Below, piece by piece: positions 8,505 to 15,902 of a DNA stretch of 64,000 bases (position 1 is the first letter of the stretch; each line of letters starts with the position of its first letter). A program made the translations under genes and the position numbers. The notes beneath the pieces are model-generated. The model was not told where the DNA came from. It was given only the letters and a program-made list of their open reading frames with translations, and made no database searches. The stretch is from Methanosarcina flavescens (lineage in GTDB: Archaea; Halobacteriota; Methanosarcinia; Methanosarcinales; Methanosarcinaceae): NCBI RefSeq assembly GCF_001304615.2, contig NZ_CP032683.1, forward strand, positions 372,001-436,000, in the 5' to 3' direction.

Positions 8505-8720
8505 GGAATCCGGAGTGAGGAATGGCGAACCTCACTCCGTTTCCTTTTTGAAACCTCTCCTGAATTCAAACCTGAGGAATGGCAAAACCTCAAGATCTTT
8601 CCTATTCAGGCGGGGTTTCGGATTTATGGAGGGCAGGGTTGAGGAATGGCGAACCTCATATCCCTTGCTCTGCATTTTGCTAAATGCTACTCATGAACCC
8701 CATTCAATATTAGCATTTAG
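8505..8720 (+). ncRNA. Candidate structured RNA: hairpins with a shared AATGGCGAA loop
   Basis: Three hairpins present nearly the same loop. Hairpin 1 pairs CGGAGTGAGG (8511-8520) with CCTCACTCCG (8530-8539), ten perfect pairs around the loop AATGGCGAA; GGAA/TTCC adds an outer stem and TTTTT follows. Hairpin 2 is nested: GAAACC (8550-8555) pairs with GGTTTC (8614-8619), CCTGAAT (8559-8565) with ATTCAGG (8604-8610), and an inner TGAGG/CCTCA encloses AATGGCAAAA. Hairpin 3 has TGAGG (8640-8644) and CCTCA (8654-8658) around AATGGCGAA. A fourth stem pairs CTAAATGCTA (8680-8689) with TAGCATTTAG (8711-8720). The preserved loops and stems suggest a functional RNA. The strand is uncertain because the stems are palindromic; plus is chosen because of the T-run after hairpin 1. 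Confidence 0.55.
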
Positions 8721-9330
8721 AGCAGCAAGATATAGAATATCAGTCTTATATAAAACATAAGTGGAATTGATTTTTCTTTTACTTTGATGTGATAAAGGAA
8801 ACTCAAAATTTTTAAACGTTTTATCGTCTGGAAGGGCTATAATTATTCTTATTAGCTAATTTCCTTGATAATTATCCGAATTTAGACGTAAAATATTTAT
8901 GCTATAAATACCCTAAATTATTAGGGTAGATTTTTTATTCTATTACATTTTAAATTAATACATTAATTATGCAAATATTTTAAATTAATATACTACTTTT
9001 GCAAGTTGAAACATACATTTAGTATCTGGAATTTACATTTATATCATAGTGGTCTTTTTCCTCTTTATATAGTGTTTTCCTCTCACATATTCTGTCTTCT
9101 TTCAGCAATTCATCTCTATATTCTTTCACACAGTTTTTCTCTCTATTTTATCAATGCAAATTACTCAATCAATGCTATCATTCACTCAGCACCAATCTTT
9201 TTTTGTACTCACTCTGAAATGAAAAATAATTTTCTTCTCATACCGACTCATAAAATATCTATAAATAGAAATAATTGTAATTATTGTGTATAATCTAAAA
9301 TCTAAAATCAAGTCATCGGTGGTTGGCTGA
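8721..9330. other. AT-rich intergenic DNA
   Basis: No gene is supportable. An open frame at 9006-9293 encodes a Ser/Ile/His/Phe-rich peptide without a ribosome-binding site and is probably chance. The stretch is very AT-rich, with several TATA-like motifs (for example near 8751 and 9249). It probably contains the promoter of the permease gene at 9331. Confidence 0.45.
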
Positions 9331-10725
9331 GTGGAAGATATCTCCCTATTTTTACTTTTTTTATCAGTCTTGGGCGGTTACCTGCTTGGTATAATTTCCG
9401 GGCTTTTGCCAGGGATACATAACAATAATTTTGCACTTGCCCTTGTAGCCCTCGCGCCTTTCCTGGCTGAAAAAGGGCTTTCACCTTTTTATGTAGCCGT
9501 GATTATTCTTTCAAATGCACTCTCACAGACTTTTCATGATATTATCCCTTCAATATTTTTAGGGGCGCCTGATGGGGATACTGCGCTTACAGTCCTGCCA
9601 GGACACAGGCTTCTGATTGAAGGGGCAGGAGCTGAAGCAGTCCGGCTTTCAGCACTCGGAAGCGCAGGCTCAGTAGTTGCTTCCCTGATTTTCGTACTGC
9701 CATTCTCTCTTTTCTTCAAGGCTGTCTATCCCTATATTGAAGCGCATATGGCAGCGATTCTTATTCTAATAGTGTTTCTTATGCTTGCAACTGAGAAAGG
9801 TGAGGATCCAAATGAGAAAAAAGGTCCACTTGCAAAGTATAAGTACAAAGCTTTTGCCCTAGTGTTGTTTCTGATTACAGGAGTGCTTGGGCTCTTTGCT
9901 TTTGCCAGGGAATCGCTTATGGTTCCTATTGTTAATTTCGGGGAGCCTTCCATACTCCTGCCCCTGTTGAGCGGGCTCTTCGGCGCATCCCAGCTAATAA
10001 TAAGCCTTCTCACAAGCTCTAAAATTCCCGAGGAATCCGTGTCTGCACTCAGACTTTCCCGAAAAAGAATTCTAAGGGGAATTCTGACAGGCAGCGCAGC
10101 AGGCTCACTTGTGGCATGGCTGCCAGGTCTCTCCTCTGCTATTGCCGCACTTCTTACCGGGCTTGTTGCAAAAGTCGATTTTGACAGGATACCCCTCAAG
10201 AAAAAAGTTCCTGAACCCGAACTCGGAAGGCTCAAGTCCTCTCTTTATTCTGATCCCTATGCCGGTAACCCTGAGACGCTTGATAGTTCCAAAGAATTCA
10301 TAATTTCGAATTCCGGAGTAAATACATCTAACGCGATTTTCGGGCTGGTAGCGTTTGTAGTAATAGGAAGAACCCGAAGCGGGGCAATGGTTGCTATAGA
10401 AGACATCCTGGGAACGAATATACTTGATTTTCCTTCTTTGCTGCTTTTCTTTGCCGCTATGGTATTAACAGCCCTGCTTTCCTACTTTTCCACGATCTGG
10501 ATCGGAGATAATGCACATCTCATTCTAAAAAAAGTCGATTACAGCAAACTCTGCGCAGGGGTTCTTGTAGGGCTTGCAATAATGGTTTATCTCTTCACAG
10601 GACTCTTCGGGTTTTTCATCTTTGTAATTTCAACTCCCATAGGCATGCTGGCTTCCTTTATGAATGTCAGGAAATCTCATGCAATGGGAGTCATCTTACT
10701 GCCTGTGATTCTGTACTTTTTATAA
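9331..10725 (+). CDS. TctA-like (tripartite tricarboxylate transporter permease family) membrane protein
   Basis: A 464-residue polytopic membrane protein with about 11-12 hydrophobic segments. The N-terminal GIISGLLPGIHNNNFA and the internal repeat GSAAGSLVAWLPGLSSAIAA are the duplicated G-x-x-x-G-x-x-P-G signature of the TctA/DUF112 permease family. The loop IIPSIFLGAPDGDTALTVLPGH matches the conserved TctA loop (IPxIxxGxPG...LxGH). Bacterial TctA imports citrate-like acids together with a periplasmic binding protein and TctB; no such partners are nearby, so the substrate is unknown. The start is a GTG after GGTGGTTGGCTGA; no better start exists near the first membrane segment. Confidence 0.82.
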   Translation: MEDISLFLLFLSVLGGYLLGIISGLLPGIHNNNFALALVALAPFLAEKGLSPFYVAVIILSNALSQTFHDIIPSIFLGAPDGDTALTVLPGHRLLIEGAGAEAVRLSALGSAGSVVASLIFVLPFSLFFKAVYPYIEAHMAAILILIVFLMLATEKGEDPNEKKGPLAKYKYKAFALVLFLITGVLGLFAFARESLMVPIVNFGEPSILLPLLSGLFGASQLIISLLTSSKIPEESVSALRLSRKRILRGILTGSAAGSLVAWLPGLSSAIAALLTGLVAKVDFDRIPLKKKVPEPELGRLKSSLYSDPYAGNPETLDSSKEFIISNSGVNTSNAIFGLVAFVVIGRTRSGAMVAIEDILGTNILDFPSLLLFFAAMVLTALLSYFSTIWIGDNAHLILKKVDYSKLCAGVLVGLAIMVYLFTGLFGFFIFVISTPIGMLASFMNVRKSHAMGVILLPVILYFL

Positions 10726-10804
10726 AATGGCTTTTTATTTCCCTGAATTGCTTTTATCTTCCTGATTTTTTAATTCCCTAAGATTTTTTAATTCCTTCAG
10801 GTTG

Positions 10805-11524
10805 TTACTTTGCAGGGGCTTTTCCGGCAATTGCCCTCAAACCTTCTATCAGGTCATTTAGCAGGTTTACAGGAATCCCGACCGTTAACTCTGATTCCTC
10901 AATGCCGGTATAACTTCTGCTTCCCGAACAGCCCACTGTTATTCCCATTTTGCCTGTAAGGTAGGGCAGGGCAACGGCATCTGAACAAAGGCTTTGTTTG
11001 CCTGCAAACTCAGCTTCGAGCCTGCCGCCCTCATTATAAAGAATCGCCTGGGTCAGGAGCATTACCTGTTTTGCGTTACAGATAATCACAACAACATCAG
11101 GCATGAAAGTGGCACTCTCAAGTGGTGCATATATGCTTGCGATCTTTGACCCGGCCTCGATCCTGGGAATTTTCTCCAGGGTTTTTCGTGAGGCTTCGAG
11201 GGTTTTGAAATGCTTCAGGGTCTCGTAGTAGAACTCTCCACTTTCAACTTTAGGAGGCATCTTTCCTAGACCAAGGGCTGCTGCTCCTCCTTTGCAGGTC
11301 TCATCCTCAAGCGTTGCATAAAACTCTTCCCCGGTTTTACGCACACGGTCAACCATCTGACAGTGCCTGATACTTTCGTCAATCTTCTTTATTTTCTCAG
11401 GTACTTCGGTACCTTCCGGCACCAGGGCAACTGCTACAGGGGAAGTCTCCAGCTTAAGTAACTCGATCATCTCTTTACCGTACTCGTTAATTTCCTTAAT
11501 TTGCTCGGAACTGGCTGTTTCTAT
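10805..11524 (-). CDS. DUF169 domain protein, probable non-canonical ATA start
   Basis: DUF169 proteins are common in methanogens and of unknown function. Hallmarks are the KLETSPVAVALVPEG segment at the N-terminal end, a cysteine-rich middle (CKGGAAALGLG) and TVGCSGSRSYTGI near the C-terminus. The first ATG (11470) would leave only five residues before KLETSPVAV. The frame stays open upstream and encodes EQIKEINEYGKE, the helix expected before this motif. In that extension the only candidate start is ATA at 11524-11522, seven bases after GAGGG (within GAGGGTGA). With this start the protein has 239 residues; with the ATG it has 221. The conserved cysteines could bind a metal or a cofactor, which is inference. 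Confidence 0.8.
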   Translation of the reverse strand: METASSEQIKEINEYGKEMIELLKLETSPVAVALVPEGTEVPEKIKKIDESIRHCQMVDRVRKTGEEFYATLEDETCKGGAAALGLGKMPPKVESGEFYYETLKHFKTLEASRKTLEKIPRIEAGSKIASIYAPLESATFMPDVVVIICNAKQVMLLTQAILYNEGGRLEAEFAGKQSLCSDAVALPYLTGKMGITVGCSGSRSYTGIEESELTVGIPVNLLNDLIEGLRAIAGKAPAK

Positions 11525-11954
11525 AAAATCACCCTCATATAACCTTATTATACATAGTGTAACACTGATGGCTTAAATAGAACTCCGAAGTAATATTTCT
11601 TTTTCTTTCTGCATCCAGAAAGTTTTTTCCCGCATCTCAGAGATTATATCTTTTTAAGCCGGTTACGTATAAAAATATAAAACTTAAAATGTATTGGGCT
11701 GGAATTTACAGAAAGGAAAAAGCACATTATATTAAAAAACAGCAAATGAAACTATAGATAAAATCAAAAGATAAAATCATACTTAAATCAGGAGAGCCTG
11801 GCAAGAAAATAAAGGCAAAAGCGAGGTAAAATCTCAGGTAAAGTCGATTCTGAATCCAGAATGAAAGGCAAATCTAAATAGAATGGAGATTCAGAACGAA
11901 ATGAAGAAGTCTGAATAAAATGGAAGCAATTGATCAGAAGGGGTTTGTAGAAGT
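11525..11954. other. Intergenic region upstream of the PASTA gene
   Basis: No gene is seen. The right half is purine-rich with drifting short repeats (AAATCAGGAGAG, GGTAAAATC, GAATGGAG). A small hairpin ATTCTG-AATC-CAGAAT lies near 11849-11864. The promoter for the gene at 11955 presumably lies in the AT-rich part around 11670-11700 (AAAAATATAAAAC). Confidence 0.4.
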
Positions 11955-12455
11955 ATGAAAGCACAACTTGAACAGCGTTTAGCCGAGCTAAAGGCAGAAT
12001 ATGAGTCTGGGCAGAAAATCCTCAAAGACATCGAGTTAAAGCTTGCAGAGCTCGAAAAGCGGAAAAAGGGTCTTAATGAAACCCTCCTCCGCATTAGCGG
12101 TGCAATCGACCTGCTCGAAGAAGTGCTGGAAGGAAAAGAGGGCACATCGGAGCCAGAAATCAGAACAGGAGAAGGAACCGTAACAGGAAATTTGGAGGTT
12201 CCGAATGTTGTAAGACAGCCCCTTGAGAAAGCCGTGAAAATCCTGAAAGAATCCGGGTTCACCGCAGGAGAGATAGTCGAGCAAAAAGGAGTTTTTCCCA
12301 TAGGGATTATGATCGGAGAAGTTCTAAGGCAGGACCCAAAGCCAGGCATGATGCTCCCTGCCGGATCGGCTGTAAAGCTTGTAGTTGCGGCAAAGGGAAA
12401 ATTTCTTCCACCTGAAGGTCGCTCAATGTGCGGCTCTTTTTCCGACCATAGCTGA
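11955..12455 (+). CDS. PASTA-domain protein with N-terminal coiled coil
   Basis: A 166-residue protein. Residues 1-62 form a heptad-rich coiled coil (AELKAEYESG...LAELEKRKKGL...ISGAIDLLEEVLEG). After a Gly/Glu-rich linker, residues 80-149 form one PASTA domain: the segment EVPNVVRQPLEKAVKILKES is followed by VLRQDPKPGMMLPAGSAVKL, matching the family's VPxVxGxxxxxAxxxL...V..Q.P.pGt.v..Gs.V.l pattern. PASTA domains in bacteria bind cell-wall fragments; Methanosarcina has no peptidoglycan and this protein has no signal peptide, so the role must differ. The last 16 residues look like a read-out tail. The next gene probably begins 22 bases after the stop. Confidence 0.8.
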   Translation: MKAQLEQRLAELKAEYESGQKILKDIELKLAELEKRKKGLNETLLRISGAIDLLEEVLEGKEGTSEPEIRTGEGTVTGNLEVPNVVRQPLEKAVKILKESGFTAGEIVEQKGVFPIGIMIGEVLRQDPKPGMMLPAGSAVKLVVAAKGKFLPPEGRSMCGSFSDHS

Positions 12456-12477
12456 AAAAGGCAAAGGAGGGCTTAAA

Positions 12478-13671
12478 ACGGAGGCTTATCCTTCCAGAAT
12501 AAACAATTCCCTGAACGAGCTTAGAGATCACTGCAGGGCAGCAATCTCAGCTTTTACTGCACTTGAGCAGTCCGGGAGCCAGGCGTCCCTGAGGCTGTGC
12601 CTGGGAAAGTTCCTCAATGAATGCCAGAGTGTTTCAGCGATCTTATGGCGAAATAACGATAAAATACTCGGGAAAACATTCAGATCCGTACTCTCGATCT
12701 CAGGCAATTCCCCCCTTTCTCCAGCGGGTTTCTCCGGGCTGAAAGCTGTGATTAAAGGAATAGAGAAAGAGAAAAACGAAGGAAAAGAAAAAACTGAGGG
12801 AATATCTGGTACTGAAGGAAAACCGGCAGCTTTCTCGTATAATATGGTAACAAAATCACTTACATTTCACGGGGAAAACTATGAAATCCTGCCTATTTTC
12901 CTGGCTGTAAGAGACCTTTATGCCTCCCTCCCGTTCTTCGAGGAGCTGCAGTACTGCACTGAAAGGCTTGAAAAAGATCCTCAGGACGCCACAGCCCTCT
13001 TTCAGAAGGCGGTGCTCATGTATAAAACCAGGCGGTTTGAGACTGCCCTGCAGCTTACTGCACAGGTTCTGAAAATCGCTCCTGAAGATCACAGGGTGTG
13101 GTATAACAGAGGCGTTATCCTCTCAGAGCTGGGCCGGCTTGAAGAAGCGCTTGCTGCTTATGACAGGACTATTGAGCTTGAACCGACTTTTGAAGTTGCC
13201 TGGGACAATAAAGGGGTTGTTCTTGCCAGGCTTGGCAGGTTTGAGGAAGCCCTGGAGACCTATGAAAAAATCATTTTGAAATATCCCGGATACGCTGAAG
13301 CCTGGGCAGGCAAAGGTTCCATACTTTCGGCTCTCGGCAGAGAAGAAGAAGCCTTTGAAGCTTACAGTTCCGCTCTTCGAATAAGGCCCGATTACCTTGA
13401 AGCCCTTACCTCGGCTGGAAGTCTGCTCTCCAGACTCAGCAGGTTAGAGGAAGCCCTGAAAATTTATGATAAGGCACTTGAGCTTGCCCCGACCGAACCC
13501 CGCCTCTGGGCAGCCAGAGGTTTTGTCCTTTCCGAAATTGGTAAACACGATGAAGCCCTGCAAAATTGCAACCAGGCTCTCGAACTGAAACCGGGCTTTG
13601 TTCCTGCACTTGAAACCAAGGTAAAGATACTCTCGGAAATCCAGAGGCAGAAGGCCAGATCTTCTCAATAA
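12478..13671 (+). CDS. TPR-repeat protein, possible ACG start
   Basis: The C-terminal 240 residues contain about seven tetratricopeptide repeats (for example VWYNRGVILSELGRLEEALA, AWDNKGVVLARLGRFEEALE). The N-terminal 150 residues form a helical domain ending in a low-complexity EKEKNEGKEKTEG linker. TPR arrays mediate protein-protein contacts in the cytoplasm; the partner is unknown. An ATG at 12385 gives a 428-residue product but overlaps the PASTA gene by 71 bases and adds residues that look like frame noise. A better-placed signal is GGAGGG (12466-12471) followed six bases later by ACG at 12478, giving 397 residues. There is no ATG, GTG or TTG between these points and the conserved domain. 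The start therefore stays uncertain. Confidence 0.78.
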   Translation, partial: TEAYPSRINNSLNELRDHCRAAISAFTALEQSGSQASLRLCLGKFLNECQSVSAILWRNNDKILGKTFRSVLSISGNSPLSPAGFSGLKAVIKGIEKEKNEGKEKTEGISGTEGKPAAFSYNMVTKSLTFHGENYEILPIFLAVRDLYASLPFFEELQYCTERLEKDPQDATALFQKAVLMYKTRRFETALQLTAQVLKIAPEDHRVWYNRGVILSELGRLEEALAAYDRTIELEPTFEVAWDNKGVVLARLGRFEEALETYEKIILKYPGYAEAWAGKGSILSALGREEEAFEAYSSALRIRPDYLEALTSAGSLLSRLSRLEEALKIYDKALELAPTEPRLWAARGFVLSEIGKHDEALQNCNQALELKPGFVPALETKVKILSEIQRQKARSSQ

Positions 13672-13933
13672 CCCTTTTTTAATTTTTCCAGTCATCACTT
13701 TGCCATTTCACTTCTTTTTATCTGTTGTTTTATTTCCTGTCCGTAATATTATTCTGCCAGCCTTATTATCCTGTGCACAAGGCTTTGAGCTTAAAATAAC
13801 TGTGTTTTAATTAAAGGACAGTTTTTATATTCGGTAAAATTCCAATCAGAAAAGGTATATTGCATTGAAAACAAAAGTGCAGAATACCAGTTTTAGCTCT
13901 GGTTCCATGTATGAGATGTAAAAACGGCTAGGT

Positions 13934-14569
13934 GTGGCAAAAACCCGGAAGGGGTCCGGAATGGGCTTTCACTTAAAAAGCGAGGATTCCGATATGACAG
14001 AAGAAAATGCGAGTACGAAGATGAATAAGGCAAAGCAAGAGGAGTCGGAAGCGACAGGAACAACAGAAGAACCAGAGGATCCCAGAAAACTCCTTACAAA
14101 AGCCAGTGAGACTGATAATTACGAGGACAAACTCAGGCTATATGATAAAGCCTTAACACTGGATCCCTTATACTTCGATGCGTGGATTCAGAAAGGTTTT
14201 GCCCTGGACAGGACTGGAAAATCAAAAGAGGCTCTTGCCTGCTATGATAAAGCTCTTGAAATCGATCCTGAAAACCTGGGAATTAAGTGTCTCAAGGGAT
14301 TTGCCTTCAATAACTTAAAGGAATTTGAAAAATCGATCGAGTCTTACGACGAGGTACTGAAAATAAAGCCCGATGATGTATTCTCACTATATCAGAAGGG
14401 CTTGGCTCTGGAAAACCTTGATAGATATGGGGAAGCTATGAAGTGTTACGACAGAGCGCTTGAGATCGATCCGACTGATGTTCTTATCAGAGAGAAGCAA
14501 ATGAGACTTCTTGAGCTGATTTACAAAAAAGGAACAATGGTGAACTCTCCGGACAGCGGCTATAACTAA
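13934..14569 (+). CDS. Small TPR-repeat protein
   Basis: A 211-residue protein with an acidic, low-complexity N-terminus (about 60 residues rich in Glu, Lys, Thr) followed by four TPR units: KLRLYDKALTLDPLYFDAW, EALACYDKALEIDPENLG, KSIESYDEVLKIKPDDVFSL and EAMKCYDRALEIDPTD. It is cytoplasmic and probably a scaffold. The GTG at 13934 lacks a clear Shine-Dalgarno site. Alternative starts are ATG at 13961 (after GGAAGGGG) and ATG at 13994. The neighbouring gene is another TPR protein, but 262 bases separate them, so they need not be one operon. Confidence 0.8.
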   Translation: MAKTRKGSGMGFHLKSEDSDMTEENASTKMNKAKQEESEATGTTEEPEDPRKLLTKASETDNYEDKLRLYDKALTLDPLYFDAWIQKGFALDRTGKSKEALACYDKALEIDPENLGIKCLKGFAFNNLKEFEKSIESYDEVLKIKPDDVFSLYQKGLALENLDRYGEAMKCYDRALEIDPTDVLIREKQMRLLELIYKKGTMVNSPDSGYN

Positions 14570-14772
14570 ATTTAATTAAATTAAATAAATTAAATTAACT
14601 GAACCTAAAAATCTTAAAGGCCTGAAATGGATTTTTAAATCAGAGATAAGTCGTAAGCAGATCAAAAAAGAATTGAAGGGATCACAAGAAGAAAATGAGT
14701 GCTGTCAAAAGAATCACACGGATTATAAAAAGGAAAGCATAGATAAAAAAATGTAAGAATCATAAAGAGTAA

Positions 14773-14820
14773 AGCAATATTGGAGAAAAAAAGCAATATT
14801 GGAGAAAAAAAGCAATATTG
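14773..14820. repeat. 19-bp tandem repeat, about 2.5 copies
   Basis: The unit AGCAATATTGGAGAAAAAA occurs at 14773 and 14792, with a third partial copy at 14811. The surrounding intergenic DNA (14570-14875) also has AATTAAATTAAATAAATTAAA stretches and no gene. Confidence 0.85.
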
Positions 14821-14859
14821 CCAAAAAGGACTGGAAAATTCCTGGAAGGGAGTGGAGAG

Positions 14860-14884
14860 GGCCGGATTACGGCCTTTATTTTTT
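14860..14884 (+). terminator. Possible terminator between convergent genes
   Basis: GGCCG (14860-14864) and CGGCC (14870-14874) form a stem with loop GATTA, followed by TTTATTTTTT on the plus strand. It lies at the 3' end of the minus-strand cooC gene and would stop plus-strand transcription from the TPR gene about 300 bases upstream. Confidence 0.45.
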
Positions 14885-15655
14885 GCTCGCTTCTTCCTTT
14901 CTGATCTCTTCAACAATTTCCATAAGTTTTTCCTTAATTTTTACTATGGCGTCCACAGCCTCGCCGCCTACCTCAATAGGAGCCCGTTTTTCGAGGTCGG
15001 CTTTCATTAACATAGGGTCAAAGGGAATCTCACCAAGCACCGGGATACCAAGCTCTTCAAGTTTATCATTAACTTTACCAGAGCTTCCTTTATTAATTAC
15101 GGCAGCAAGGTGTTTTACCCCTATTTCAGAAGAGAGCTTTCTTATTCTCTCGGCCGTCTCAAGTGATCTTGCTCCGGGCTCAACTACCACGATCATGAGG
15201 TCCATTCCTCTTGTAGTGCCCCTCCCGAGATGTTCGATCCCGGCTTCCATATCAAGGATAACTGCACTTTTTTCCCTGTACATAAGGTGCCTGAGAAGAG
15301 CTCTAAGGAAAGCTGAAGCAGGACACATGCACCCGCTTCCTCCGCGGTCCACGGTGCCCATGACAAGCATTCTTACTCCATCGGGGCCTATAACTCCGTA
15401 TTTGCTCGCAATATCATCGACTTTAGGGTTATAGATGAAGGCCCCACCTTCGGCACCTGCCCTTTCCCTAATAAGGTCTTTGAAATCTGTCAGGGGCTTT
15501 GGTGGGTTTTCTATCCCAAGCGAAGATGCCAGATTCATATCCGGGTCTGCATCTATTGCCAGTACCTCGTATCCATCCCTTGCAAGCAGTCTTGCCAGAG
15601 TACCTGAGAGAGTTGTTTTTCCAACGCCGCCTTTTCCGGTAATTGCTATTTTTAT
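14876..15655 (-). CDS. cooC: CooC-type nickel-insertion ATPase, probable ATA start
   Basis: A 259-residue MinD/ParA-class P-loop ATPase of the CooC group, which inserts nickel into CO dehydrogenase/acetyl-CoA synthase. From 15655 the frame reads KIAITGKGGVGKTTLSGTLA after the start codon, giving the deviant Walker A motif GKGGVGKTT, then AIDADPDMNLASSLG. The CooC nickel-binding CxC is present as SGCMCPASAF, and ILDMEAGIEHLGRGT is the Walker B/switch region. The first ATG in frame (15538) would remove the whole P-loop. The codon at the expected start is ATA (15655-15653), seven bases after CAGGGGG (15669-15663). Upstream of it the only isoleucine-type alternative is ATC at 15661, too close to the Shine-Dalgarno site. 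The gene stands alone, 36 kb from cooS. Confidence 0.88.
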   Translation of the reverse strand: MKIAITGKGGVGKTTLSGTLARLLARDGYEVLAIDADPDMNLASSLGIENPPKPLTDFKDLIRERAGAEGGAFIYNPKVDDIASKYGVIGPDGVRMLVMGTVDRGGSGCMCPASAFLRALLRHLMYREKSAVILDMEAGIEHLGRGTTRGMDLMIVVVEPGARSLETAERIRKLSSEIGVKHLAAVINKGSSGKVNDKLEELGIPVLGEIPFDPMLMKADLEKRAPIEVGGEAVDAIVKIKEKLMEIVEEIRKEEASKK

Positions 15656-15902
15656 GAGGATTCCCCCTGAACATTGATTCAGATTAACTACAATGATTTT
15701 TAAGCAGGGATAAGAACCTCAAACTGTTTATACCTGTTCATTTATCCCCGACTTCGTTTCGTAATACCTTATAGAATATTGTTTAAAGTACTTCCATTTA
15801 ATGAAGATTTAGGAATTAATATACCTGATTACACATTAAAAATACTTTTTCTTTATTTATCGAAGAAAGAATTCATATCTTTTTATGAAACTTGAAATTA
15901 AC
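15656..15902. other. Intergenic region between cooC and asnB
   Basis: This stretch contains the cooC leader with CAGGGGG at 15663-15669 and AT-rich DNA with candidate TATA motifs (for example TTTTTAAGC near 15697 and AAAATACTTTTT near 15839). No gene is seen. Confidence 0.4.

Noticed and set aside
9006-9293. 95-codon open frame in the AT-rich region before the TctA-like gene
   Set aside because: It has no ribosome-binding site, and composition (Ser, Ile, His, Phe, Asn) is what random AT-rich DNA gives.
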